Of a stretch of 9,106 nt of DNA, positions 1 through 7,558 are shown piece by piece (positions within the stretch are counted from its first letter, which is position 1; every line of letters starts with the position of its first letter). The notes below the pieces were generated by a model, which worked only from the letters and a program-made list of their open reading frames with translations, searched no databases and was not told where the DNA came from. Position numbers and translations under genes: made by a program. This DNA is from an uncultured Elusimicrobia bacterium (GTDB lineage Bacteria > Elusimicrobiota > Endomicrobiia > Endomicrobiales > Endomicrobiaceae), in NCBI GenBank assembly GCA_947168325.1, contig CAMVLN010000059.1, positions 1-9,106 of the forward strand. Reading direction: 5' to 3'.

Positions 1-139
1 TATTCAAAAAATATCAAAGTAATAATATTAGAGCATGTTCGTTAATCAATATATCAATAATTAAAATCTACAAAGTTTTATATAAAATTTATCATATTTT
101 AGTAAGTATTCTTAAAATATTTCTATAACTTTCAAACTA

Positions 140-168
140 TTGACTTGATTTTTTGTTTTTTCTATAAC
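140..168 (+). promoter_or_regulatory. Sigma70-type promoter for the OMP/lipoprotein unit
   Basis: TTGACT at 140-145 matches 5 of 6 bases of the -35 consensus. It is followed by a 17-base spacer and TATAAC at 163-168, 5 of 6 bases of the -10 consensus. Transcription would start near 175, leaving a leader of about 90 bases before the first ATG. The match is better than chance AT-rich matches elsewhere in the window because both hexamers and the spacing are near ideal. A further TATAAT at 229-234 lacks a convincing -35 partner. Confidence 0.6.
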
Positions 169-181
169 ATATCATTTAGTT

Positions 182-201
182 TATTAAAACTCTATTAAAA
201 C
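182..201 (+). repeat. Short direct repeat TATTAAAAC x2 in the leader
   Basis: The 9-mer TATTAAAAC occurs at 182-190 and again at 193-201, so the copies are 11 bases apart, about one helical turn. It lies just downstream of the predicted start of transcription. That spacing would suit a dimeric regulator or side-by-side binding, but in DNA this AT-rich a chance repeat is quite possible. Otherwise the first 266 bases hold no gene that I can see. Confidence 0.3.
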
Positions 202-266
202 GAAAATAAATGCGGTATAAATAGAAAGTATAATAATCAAATATACAAAACAAAAGGAGATTAATT

Positions 267-884
267 ATGAAAAGAAGTTTATTAGTATTGTTTTTAACAG
301 TAGTAGTTTCAGCTCCTACATTTGCAATGGAAATTATTCCAAAAGTTGGATATTTATTTTCACCGGGACTACATTTTAAAAAAATAAGTTATAACAAAGC
401 TTCTTCATTTTCAGCAGGTGCTGATTTTATGTTTCAAATGGGTAAAACTGGTTTGTATATTGGTCCTGGATTTGCATGGAATCAAAAACATCAAGTAGTT
501 GATGTACGGGAGACTAAGTTTGGTTTTACAAATATTTTTGCAAATGCAAAGTATAAATTTAAAGCAGGTGAAGTAGACTTGTATCCTTTTTTTCAACTGG
601 GTTTAGGTATAAGTAATATAGATAAATTTAACGAAGCTGAAGTTGAATTGGAAAATATACATGCACGGAAAGAAGAGTTTAGTGGTGGGGTTTATTATGG
701 AATAGGTTTTGGTGCTGAATATAAAAATATAGTATTTGAATTGTTGTATGGTTGTAATTTTGGGGGATATACTTATGAGAGAGAGCATTGGTTTGAGGGA
801 CACCTTATGGAATATGAAAAACATACAGAAACTGTCACATATTCAGCCTTTAGAATACAAATAGGTTATAAATTTTCGTTGTAA
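267..884 (+). CDS. Small outer-membrane beta-barrel protein, paralogue A
   Basis: The 205-residue product starts with a clear Sec signal peptide: basic K2-R3, hydrophobic core 5-16, and T18-F-A20 before cleavage at A20/M21. The mature part of about 185 residues alternates polar and hydrophobic residues with many Gly and aromatic girdle residues (for example YFGPG-like and FELLYG-like strands). It ends in IQIGYKFSL, typical of the last strand of an 8-stranded porin-like barrel (OmpW/opacity or 'OMP_b-brl' type). The exact family is inferred from shape, not from a diagnostic motif. A strong Shine-Dalgarno, AAAGGAGA at about 253-260, sits the right distance from the ATG and fixes the start. A second barrel gene at 1457 is a diverged paralogue: both mature proteins begin with EIIPKVG and both end with the same 15 residues. 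Function is unknown; a structural, adhesive or small-solute role in the outer membrane is plausible. Confidence 0.85.
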   Translation: MKRSLLVLFLTVVVSAPTFAMEIIPKVGYLFSPGLHFKKISYNKASSFSAGADFMFQMGKTGLYIGPGFAWNQKHQVVDVRETKFGFTNIFANAKYKFKAGEVDLYPFFQLGLGISNIDKFNEAEVELENIHARKEEFSGGVYYGIGFGAEYKNIVFELLYGCNFGGYTYEREHWFEGHLMEYEKHTETVTYSAFRIQIGYKFSL

Positions 885-888
885 TGTA
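835..888 (+). repeat. 54-bp perfect repeat, copy 1 (3' end of paralogue A)
   Basis: These 54 bases are identical to 2067-2120. The block covers the last 16 codons including the stop plus a few bases beyond, and identity stops at once on the 3' side (AC against TG). Third codon positions are identical too, although the two genes are strongly diverged upstream. This looks like local gene conversion or a recent recombination junction rather than protein-level conservation. Confidence 0.9.
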
Positions 889-906
889 ACATCATAAGTA
901 TATAAA
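879..906 (+). promoter_or_regulatory. Possible weak promoter ahead of the hairpin
   Basis: TTGTAA at 879-884 (overlapping the stop codon of paralogue A) and TATAAA at 901-906 are 16 bases apart. If used, transcription would start near 913 and the hairpin at 920-955 would be in the 5' leader of the lipoprotein gene. AT-rich sequence makes such matches common, so this is only a candidate. Confidence 0.25.
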
Positions 907-919
907 ATAGTTTTATTCT

Positions 920-955
920 AAAAACAGGTGAAACAAAAAATTTTCACCTGTTTTT
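920..955 (+). terminator. Strong hairpin with T-run between OMP A and lipoprotein gene
   Basis: A 14-bp stem pairs 920-933 with 942-955 (core ACAGGTGAAA / TTTCACCTGT) around an 8-base loop, with a T-run at 951-956. It fits an intrinsic terminator for paralogue A. Only 11 bases separate it from the Shine-Dalgarno of the next gene, leaving no room for a promoter after it. So either read-through supplies the lipoprotein message, or the hairpin lies in the leader of a transcript that starts just upstream. Confidence 0.8.
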
Positions 956-983
956 TAAAATGTTTTAGGAGGAAAAAAGTAGT

Positions 984-1433
984 ATGAAAAATTTTTATTT
1001 GTTTTGTTTTGGTGTATTTATGTGTTTTGTTCTTTCATCTTGTGATGGATCCGGAGGTGGTGTTATTGGTTCTACCTTATTAGAAAGCGGATTTGGAGGT
1101 GTTTCGCCTTCAATTTCACCTTCAGTATATACTATACAAATAAATCCGTCTTCTGGAACATATTCTGTTGGACAGCCTATAAATTTTTCAATTACAATAA
1201 CTAAAGATGGTTCAAATTTTGATTACAACCATAATGAAGTAATAATCTCTACATTTAAAGATAGCACTATCGGGAGTTTTATGTACGGTAATATGGATAT
1301 AAATGTTGGCGGAAGTTTTATTGTACGATATATTCCGAATAATAATTTCACAATAAAATCTGGCAATGGAACTTTTGGTTTTACTGCAACATACAAAGGT
1401 GTTTCAACTAGGGCAGAATATACAATAAATTAA
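984..1433 (+). CDS. Lipoprotein with probable Ig-like beta-sandwich domain
   Basis: The 149-residue product has a short signal sequence ending in a lipobox L17-S-S-C20, so C20 should be lipidated after signal peptidase II cleavage. A Gly/Ser-rich tether (about residues 21-46, with GSGGG and SPSISPS) leads to a single domain at about 47-149. Its beta pattern (YTIQINPSSGTYSVGQPINF, then alternating strands and a final ATYKGVSTRAEYTI) resembles bacterial Ig-like folds; this assignment is by pattern only. An AGGAGG Shine-Dalgarno at about 967-972 supports the ATG. It is sandwiched between two paralogous outer-membrane barrels and lies only 23 bases ahead of the second, so it is very likely co-transcribed with that gene. 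An accessory or surface-exposed partner of the barrels is an inference. Asp at +2 after the lipid Cys retains lipoproteins in the inner membrane in E. coli, but that rule need not hold here. Confidence 0.8.
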   Translation: MKNFYLFCFGVFMCFVLSSCDGSGGGVIGSTLLESGFGGVSPSISPSVYTIQINPSSGTYSVGQPINFSITITKDGSNFDYNHNEVIISTFKDSTIGSFMYGNMDINVGGSFIVRYIPNNNFTIKSGNGTFGFTATYKGVSTRAEYTIN

Positions 1434-1456
1434 ATTTTAACAATAAAGAGGTAAAA

Positions 1457-2116
1457 ATGAAAAAATATTTAATAATTTTATTTTTAATAACTATATCAAC
1501 AACACAAATATTTGCAGTAGAAATAATACCAAAAGTAGGTTGGATATTTGCACCGCATATCAATTATAGTGGATACACATCTGTATCATGGAAATCTCCA
1601 GAGGGAACTTTTAGTTATGGAGGTGATATTTTATTTAGAATATGTAGAAAATTATATTTTGGTCCTGGAGTTATGTTTTCAAACTCGCATAAGATACAGG
1701 ATATTAACGATTTAAAAGTTAATTTTACAAATGTATATCTTGAAGCAAAATTAAGGTTTGATATTAAACACAGAAATTCTGCTGTTATGGCAATATATCC
1801 TTTCATTCATATAGGTGGAAGTATGACATCTTATAATAACATGCCTAAAGATGATTCAATTGTTACTTATGGTTCTAACGAAGAAAAATTTTATATTGAA
1901 GATAGAGAATTTCTTGATCCTGGTTTATATTATGCATTTGGTTGTGGAATAGAATATAAGTCTATTGTATTAGAATTTTTGTATGGTATAAATGTAGTAA
2001 ATTACACATTTATGCCTATGTTTGAAACAACATATAGTACAAGTGGTCATCGTAAGCATAATGATATCACATATTCAGCCTTTAGAATACAAATAGGTTA
2101 TAAATTTTCGTTGTAA
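1457..2116 (+). CDS. Small outer-membrane beta-barrel protein, paralogue B
   Basis: The 219-residue product has a signal peptide with K2-K3, a hydrophobic core and I18-F-A20, cleaving before V21. The mature protein opens with VEIIPKVGWIFAP, matching MEIIPKVGYLFSP of the gene at 267, and shares the YFGPG, LEFLYGIN and C-terminal TYSAFRIQIGYKFSL elements. By eye identity is moderate except in the identical last 15 residues. Its extra residues lie mainly in variable stretches (around 35-50 and 115-145) that would be extracellular loops of an 8-stranded barrel. AAAGAGGT just upstream of the ATG is a good ribosome site. The gene follows the lipoprotein by 23 bases and ends in a terminator, so the two form one unit. 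Substrate and function are not evident; OmpW/opacity-type barrel is the best description. Confidence 0.85.
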   Translation: MKKYLIILFLITISTTQIFAVEIIPKVGWIFAPHINYSGYTSVSWKSPEGTFSYGGDILFRICRKLYFGPGVMFSNSHKIQDINDLKVNFTNVYLEAKLRFDIKHRNSAVMAIYPFIHIGGSMTSYNNMPKDDSIVTYGSNEEKFYIEDREFLDPGLYYAFGCGIEYKSIVLEFLYGINVVNYTFMPMFETTYSTSGHRKHNDITYSAFRIQIGYKFSL

Positions 2117-2120
2117 TGTA
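2067..2120 (+). repeat. 54-bp perfect repeat, copy 2 (3' end of paralogue B)
   Basis: Identical over 54 bases to 835-888, covering the end of the second barrel gene and its stop codon. A related hairpin follows both copies about 30 bases later, so the gene end and its terminator seem to have been copied as one unit, with the spacer between them since diverged. Confidence 0.9.
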
Positions 2121-2153
2121 TGTGCCACAGCCAGATAAAAATATTGTTGTTAT

Positions 2154-2193
2154 AAAAAACAGGTGAAACGGAAAAAAGTTTTCCCTGTTTTTT
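2154..2193 (+). terminator. Intrinsic terminator after OMP B
   Basis: An A-run plus CAGG at 2154-2163 pairs with CCTG plus a T-run at 2184-2193. The inner stem GAAA/TTTC continues with one bulged base. It shares the 15-base sequence AAAAACAGGTGAAAC with the hairpin at 920-955, but its right arm has lost one base, so the stem is imperfect. Position and T-run make it a good terminator separating the OMP unit from the TPS genes. Confidence 0.75.
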
Positions 2194-2261
2194 ATATAGA
2201 TTTAAATAATTTGATGTACAAATTAGGTAATAAATTAGAAAGATATTGAACTAAAGACAAT

Positions 2262-2297
2262 TTGTTTAATAAATATACAACATATATTATATATGTT
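2262..2297 (+). promoter_or_regulatory. Candidate tpsB promoter with overlapping palindrome
   Basis: TTGTTT at 2262-2267 and TATTAT at 2285-2290 are 17 bases apart and could form a promoter starting near 2297. The -10 lies inside a perfect 9-bp inverted repeat around one central base, AACATATATTATATATGTT at 2279-2297. This layout would suit an operator whose occupancy blocks the promoter, but low complexity makes chance occurrence possible. The ATG is only 18 bases beyond the palindrome and has no visible Shine-Dalgarno. Confidence 0.35.
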
Positions 2298-2314
2298 TAG
2301 TAATTATTATAAAA

Positions 2315-4624
2315 ATGAAATATAAGAAAAAATTGTTATTCCTATTTATTTTATTTGTTTTTGCAAACAAGATATTTGCAGATGATTATTCCTCTGTACA
2401 ACAAAATATAAATTTGCAATATCAACAACAACAAAGAGATATAGAGTTAAAAGCAAGGCAAACACCAATTGCAGATGAAGAACAAATTATAAAAGATGCA
2501 ACATCTAAACAGAAAAATAATAAACAAGTTTTTCAATATAAAAAACAACAAGAAACCAAACAAGATGAAAACAACCAAAAAAATAACATTAAAAAAATAA
2601 ATATTGTATACAACAGAAATGTTATTGAAACAGATGAACAGGTTCTAAATAAAATTATCAAACAATATGAAAATACAAAATTAGATATGAATAGTATTTT
2701 ATGTATAAAAGATTTTATTAAACAATATTATATTAATAAAGGATATTTTTTAGTTCAAGTAGATACAGATTTTACACAAATAAAAGAACATATTTTAACT
2801 TTTATTGTTATAGCCTATACAACTGATACTACAAGCACTTCAAATATACAAAGATATTCAATATTTACAGATAAATTTTCTTTATTTTTGTTAAATACAA
2901 AATTCTATTGTAAACAAGATATGCAACAAAGTATAGAAAACGAGGTAGAAGAAAACGAGTTTGAAAAAACTAAAAATTCGCAACAATCACAACGGCAAGT
3001 AAAGAAACAATATAAAAAACATAAAAATAAAATTCGTAAAAAAATAACACAACAAAATATTGAACTTAAACAAGAAACAGAAAAAGTTTACCAAAATTTA
3101 AGGTTTGAAAAAATAGAAGTTATTTACAATAGAGAAGTTTCAAATATTTATAAAAGAAGTTTAAATAAAATTGTTTCTAAATATGAAAACAAATATTTAG
3201 AAGTAAAAGATATTTTAAAAATACAAGAAGAAATCCAAAATTATTATATAAAAAAAGGATATTTTTTAGCTAAAGTTTGTATTGATACACAAAAGATACA
3301 AGAAAACAAATTAATTTTTATTGTTAATGAAGGATATATAGATAATATTATATTTAAAACAGGTAAAGGTAAAAAATATTCTAAATTTAGAAATGCACTT
3401 ACTTCATTTTCCTTTTTTCCTTTTTATAAAAATTCTGCAATGAACATAAAAGATATAGATCAAGGTTTAGAACAGATAAATAGGTTGCAATCTCAAAGAG
3501 CAACCACAAAATTTTTGCCATCACAGCGAATAGGTTTTTCTAGTATAGAAATTACAAATACAATAAAACATCCTATAAACATTAGTGCAACAGTTGATAA
3601 TTCTGGTTCAAAAAGTACAGGGGTTTATCGGCAAAATTATACAATAGGAATTGATAATTTATTTTGTTTAAACGATAACATAAATTTTAGTTTATCTAAA
3701 ACTTTACCTATAGATGCCAAAGATAAAGATAACAAAAGTTATTTTGCAAACGTAAATATACCATTTGGATATTTTTTATTTATGGCATCATTTTTTGATA
3801 GCAATTATAATTATTCAAACAGAACATATACAGGTAGCTATTTGTCAGACGGGAGCACAAAAAATTATAATGCAAGTATAGAAGCAGTTATTTCAAGGTC
3901 AAAAAAACATAAATTATCTTTTGGTTGTGAAGTTGCATTAAAAGAAACTGAAAATTTTTTTAACAAAGAAAAATTAGATGTATCATCTCAAAAACTTTCA
4001 ATAGCAACTACATATACAATACTTTTATGGTATTTTAAAAATGCATCATTATATTCAAAATTATCTTATTCAAAAGGTTTTGATAATTTTGATGCAACTG
4101 TTAATAATAACAACAGTAGAGATATGCCTAAAGCACAATTTCAAAAAGTAGATTTATATACACAATACAGTAAACAATTTGTAATGCCGTTAATAAAAAG
4201 GCAAATGATGTATTCTTTAGTTGTAAATATGCAATATTCAAAAGATATATTATATTCTTGTGAACAAATATCTATTGGAGGGCAAAATTCAGTTAGAGGT
4301 TTTAAAGAAGAAAGTTCAAATGGCGATTCTGGTGGATATATTACTAATACAGTAAGTGTTAATTTTGCAAATATTTTTAAAACAAGAAAATTAAATATAA
4401 TTTTGGCTAACACAAAATTAAATTGTTTTGTAGATTATGGTTGTGTTTATTCTAATTTGGCAATAAGGTCATATCAGTTAGCAGGAGCAGGTGCAGGATT
4501 GGTATATAACATAAAATATTTTAATATTTCAGGAACATGGGCTAAACAAATTTTTAATGATGCAAATTTAAAAGATGAAAAAGATATTTTATATTTATCT
4601 GCACAGTTGAGGTTATATTTTTAA
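2315..4624 (+). CDS. Two-partner-secretion transporter (TpsB, FhaC/ShlB family) with extra POTRA unit
   Basis: The 769-residue outer-membrane pore should recognise and translocate a TpsA exoprotein; the obvious partner begins at 7625. A signal peptide (KYKKK, hydrophobic core, F21-A22/D23) is followed by a Gln/Lys-rich region at 23-91 resembling the N-terminal helix and linker of TpsB proteins. A POTRA-1-like domain (92-168) contains a helix ending YYINKGYFLVQV. A second highly charged K/Q linker (about 212-262) leads to another POTRA-1-like domain (263-343) with YYIKKGYFLAKV and FIVNEGYID. The usual second POTRA follows at about 345-425, with N377-IKDIDQGLEQINRL, a strongly conserved TpsB motif. 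The barrel runs from about 426 to the terminal LYF, and V660-RGF is the Omp85 loop-6 motif. Normal family length is about 550-600, so the surplus is explained by the duplicated linker+POTRA. There is no Shine-Dalgarno, but the signal peptide right at the ATG fixes the start. Its stop is 3 bases from the next ATG. Confidence 0.93.
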   Translation: MKYKKKLLFLFILFVFANKIFADDYSSVQQNINLQYQQQQRDIELKARQTPIADEEQIIKDATSKQKNNKQVFQYKKQQETKQDENNQKNNIKKINIVYNRNVIETDEQVLNKIIKQYENTKLDMNSILCIKDFIKQYYINKGYFLVQVDTDFTQIKEHILTFIVIAYTTDTTSTSNIQRYSIFTDKFSLFLLNTKFYCKQDMQQSIENEVEENEFEKTKNSQQSQRQVKKQYKKHKNKIRKKITQQNIELKQETEKVYQNLRFEKIEVIYNREVSNIYKRSLNKIVSKYENKYLEVKDILKIQEEIQNYYIKKGYFLAKVCIDTQKIQENKLIFIVNEGYIDNIIFKTGKGKKYSKFRNALTSFSFFPFYKNSAMNIKDIDQGLEQINRLQSQRATTKFLPSQRIGFSSIEITNTIKHPINISATVDNSGSKSTGVYRQNYTIGIDNLFCLNDNINFSLSKTLPIDAKDKDNKSYFANVNIPFGYFLFMASFFDSNYNYSNRTYTGSYLSDGSTKNYNASIEAVISRSKKHKLSFGCEVALKETENFFNKEKLDVSSQKLSIATTYTILLWYFKNASLYSKLSYSKGFDNFDATVNNNNSRDMPKAQFQKVDLYTQYSKQFVMPLIKRQMMYSLVVNMQYSKDILYSCEQISIGGQNSVRGFKEESSNGDSGGYITNTVSVNFANIFKTRKLNIILANTKLNCFVDYGCVYSNLAIRSYQLAGAGAGLVYNIKYFNISGTWAKQIFNDANLKDEKDILYLSAQLRLYF

Positions 4625-4627
4625 ACT

Positions 4628-7513
4628 ATGAACAATTTTATAAAAAAACTAATTTTAATTTTTGTTGTTACTACAATATTTTCTGGTAAAATTATTGCAA
4701 AAGATAGTGATTTATCTTTTGGAATATTAGGAACAGATAATGCATGGAACTCTTATATAGATTTACTCTTTCCATTAATAGACAAGGAAAAAAGTATTTT
4801 ATTTATTGAACCCAATCTTTCAATGACGGCAAAATCTCTTTTTGAAAGTTCGTCTAATCAATCTAGTATAGGTGTAGGTTATAGAAAACTTTCAACTAAT
4901 TTAAAATCTATTTTTGGCATTAATATTTTTTACGATGTAAAAAATAATCAGCTTGGGAATAATTTTCAACAAATAGGGATAGGGTTTGAATATTTTGTTT
5001 CTTTATTTAGTATTAAAGCAAACGGATATATACCAATTTCAAAAGATGAATACTTTATTATGTCGAAATATGATGGGTTCATAAAAAATTATATTTATAA
5101 GAATTATTATTATTGTTTTGCCACAAAGGGTTTTGATAGTGAAATAGGTTGTTATATCCCCATACCTAAAAAGTTTGGCAAATTAAATGTTTATGGTGGC
5201 TATTACAAGTTTGTAGCAAATAAACTACAAAAAGATATTTCAGGGTTGAGTGCAAAAATTGAATACGAACCTATATCTATGTTAAAACTTTCATATTTGA
5301 AATTTCAAGATAAAAATTTTAATTCTACAGGTTGGCAAGTAGAAGCAAATTTAAGTATTCCTTTTGATTTTAAAAAATTATTGCAGTCAAGAAATCCTTT
5401 ATCTTTAAAGAAGAGAGTTTTTAATTTAAAAGACAACTTAAAGCAAAAAGTGCAAAGGAACTATCAAATAAATACATTTAATTCTTGTATTACCCATTTT
5501 GACGAACCTTTAAAAGATGCACTTGGAAATATTTTACATTTTACAGTTGCAAGTCCTTTAGGAAACGGTGATGGGACATTTGAAAATCCTGCAAATATAG
5601 TTAATGGAACAAATTTAGCAATAAATAAAGAAGATGAAAAATCTGTGTTGCTACTTTTGGGCGGAAATTACACAATAGATACACAAATAAATTTAATAAA
5701 TTTAGCCCAAAGAGACATTTTGTTTTGTGGGTATCAAGAAATTGAATATTTAGGGGCAAATTTAAGCAACCTAACAAAAACAAACCCAATAATAACTTTT
5801 AAAAACAATTCTTGTTTTAATATAACAGGAACTTCAACTGCAACATTTACAATTTCAAGTTTAGAATTTATATCTTCTGATAATAGCCAAACTGCTTTTA
5901 ATATTAAAAATTCTTCAAATTCTTTTATATTTAACAATAATAATTTTAATAATTTTGATACTGCATTAAATATAGAAAATTCTTTAAATGATGCATATAT
6001 GTATAACAATATTTTTGAAAACAACAATCTTGCAGTTTTTTCTACTAACAGTAAAACAATAGTGGAACAAAATATATTTTCAAATAACAAATTAGCAATA
6101 AGTTTATACAATTGTGTAATGGCAAAAATATCTTCAAACGATATACATGATAACGGAACTGTTATAAAGGATATTAGCACAGTAGATACACAAATATATT
6201 CAAATTATATGTATAATAACGAAACTGTAATAGAGAATGAACTTTCAGTTAATACACAAATATATTCAAATTATTTATATAATAATGGTTGTGCAATAAA
6301 AAATACTTCCACAACAGCCGTTGCAATATATAATAACGATTTTTATAGAAACTTATCTGTTCTAACTTCTAATTTTTCAAGTTCAACTTATGTTTTTTCA
6401 AATTATATAAAAAATTCTGTAGATACAGCTATACTTTCAAGTTCTGATAAATATCTTACAGTATATGATAATACAATAGAAAATAACAATTCTATAGCTA
6501 TTCAATTGCAAACATCACAAAGTTCTTTTATAAGTTCAAATACAATACAAAATAATAGTGGCACTTCAATTTCAGTTTTAACTAGTGGCAATACAAGTGA
6601 TACAACAATAAACAATAATGTAATTTTAAACTATAAACAAGATGCAATACATTTATATGGAAATTCTGAAGATGTTTCTGTAGAATCAAACATAAATATT
6701 TACAACAATACTATTTCATCTTCACCTTATGAAAATACATCGGCAGTTGTATGCTCTTCATTAAACACAGTTTTAATATCTTCTAACACATTTGAAATAA
6801 ATGATACAGCAATAAAAGTTTCAAACTCATCTCAAATAGTTGTTTCTACAAATATGTTTTTACAAGGTAATACAGCAATATCAATTTCAGATTCTAACTT
6901 TGTTACCGTTGAATATAATGAATTGTATGAAAATTCAGCTGGGATAAAAGCAACAACAACAAATTCATTACTTGTTTCATCAAATACAATTAGCAATGTA
7001 GATGAAGGTATCTATTTATCAAACACAAAAGATGCACAAGTTAAAGATAACACAATTTCAGGCTCAAAAATTTTTGGTATATATATTGATAGTGCACCGT
7101 CTTTAACATTACAAGGAAATGGCATATACTATTGTGATTGTAGTCAAGGGGCGGTTGTGCTTAACAACTTATCAAATTCAACTATAACTATGAACAATTT
7201 ATCAGGTAATAGCGAAGTACAAATGAAAATAAATAATGCTTCAGATTTAAATATATCAAACAACTATTTTGAAACAAGTTCTAAAGCACACGGGTTATAT
7301 TTGAATAATTGTTCAAACACAATACTGAATCAAAATATATTTTTTAAGAAAGATGATAGTTCAACTTATTTTGGTTTATTTTTAAAAGGTAGTACAACAT
7401 TTAATGGACTATCTGGTTCTAATACATTTAAAGAAAATGCTTTTTATTGGGGAGATGTTTTTCCGGTTAATAATTATGAAACGAATGTAAAAGCGAAAGA
7501 TAGTTTTAATTAG
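4628..7513 (+). CDS. Inverse autotransporter (intimin/invasin-type barrel) with parallel beta-helix passenger
   Basis: The 961-residue product has a signal peptide cleaved near A24/K25. An inverse-autotransporter barrel follows at about 30-249: GVGYRKLS at 82-89, then FGINIFYDVKNN, NFQQIGIGFEYF and A131-NGYIPIS, the hallmark run of intimin/invasin beta-domains. In this class the barrel is N-terminal and the passenger is exported C-terminal to it. A linker (about 250-310) leads to G314-DGTFENPANIV, a motif often seen at the start of beta-helix domains. Residues about 340-945 are then Asn/Ser/Thr-rich repeats of roughly 22 residues (NNxI, SSNTI, YNN) typical of NosD/pectate-lyase-type right-handed helices. 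LysM and Ig-like passenger domains usual in enterobacterial members are absent, and there is no C-terminal lectin domain that I recognise. A GAGGT at 4609-4613 inside tpsB is a weak, distant ribosome site, so translational coupling is likely. Probable role: surface adhesin. The ligand is unknown. Confidence 0.88.
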   Translation: MNNFIKKLILIFVVTTIFSGKIIAKDSDLSFGILGTDNAWNSYIDLLFPLIDKEKSILFIEPNLSMTAKSLFESSSNQSSIGVGYRKLSTNLKSIFGINIFYDVKNNQLGNNFQQIGIGFEYFVSLFSIKANGYIPISKDEYFIMSKYDGFIKNYIYKNYYYCFATKGFDSEIGCYIPIPKKFGKLNVYGGYYKFVANKLQKDISGLSAKIEYEPISMLKLSYLKFQDKNFNSTGWQVEANLSIPFDFKKLLQSRNPLSLKKRVFNLKDNLKQKVQRNYQINTFNSCITHFDEPLKDALGNILHFTVASPLGNGDGTFENPANIVNGTNLAINKEDEKSVLLLLGGNYTIDTQINLINLAQRDILFCGYQEIEYLGANLSNLTKTNPIITFKNNSCFNITGTSTATFTISSLEFISSDNSQTAFNIKNSSNSFIFNNNNFNNFDTALNIENSLNDAYMYNNIFENNNLAVFSTNSKTIVEQNIFSNNKLAISLYNCVMAKISSNDIHDNGTVIKDISTVDTQIYSNYMYNNETVIENELSVNTQIYSNYLYNNGCAIKNTSTTAVAIYNNDFYRNLSVLTSNFSSSTYVFSNYIKNSVDTAILSSSDKYLTVYDNTIENNNSIAIQLQTSQSSFISSNTIQNNSGTSISVLTSGNTSDTTINNNVILNYKQDAIHLYGNSEDVSVESNINIYNNTISSSPYENTSAVVCSSLNTVLISSNTFEINDTAIKVSNSSQIVVSTNMFLQGNTAISISDSNFVTVEYNELYENSAGIKATTTNSLLVSSNTISNVDEGIYLSNTKDAQVKDNTISGSKIFGIYIDSAPSLTLQGNGIYYCDCSQGAVVLNNLSNSTITMNNLSGNSEVQMKINNASDLNISNNYFETSSKAHGLYLNNCSNTILNQNIFFKKDDSSTYFGLFLKGSTTFNGLSGSNTFKENAFYWGDVFPVNNYETNVKAKDSFN
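6187..6274 (+). repeat. 66-base direct repeat in the beta-helix coding region
   Basis: A 22-base run (6187-6208) recurs exactly at 6253-6274, encoding TQIYSNY twice, each followed by Y-N-N. The 66-base offset equals 22 codons, one turn of the predicted helix. This shows that at least some coils arose by recent internal duplication; other coils in the gene are related only at protein level. Confidence 0.8.
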
Positions 7514-7558
7514 AAATTTATTATTGTTAGAGCTGTTAGATATACGGTATACAGAATA

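Noticed and set aside
1..139. Gene, tRNA or mobile-element end in the first bases
   Set aside because: No frame of useful length, no tRNA-like cloverleaf and no terminal inverted repeat was seen; short AT-rich repeats such as ATCAATA twice at 45-59 are expected by chance.
411..824. Minus-strand frames of 61 and 73 codons (also 1615-1806, 4141-4413 and 5601-5789)
   Set aside because: Each is a shadow of a well-supported plus-strand gene for an exported protein.
5734..6180. 148-codon open frame on the minus strand
   Set aside because: Opposite the inverse autotransporter's beta-helix; composition mirrors the repeats, with no ribosome site or recognisable domain.
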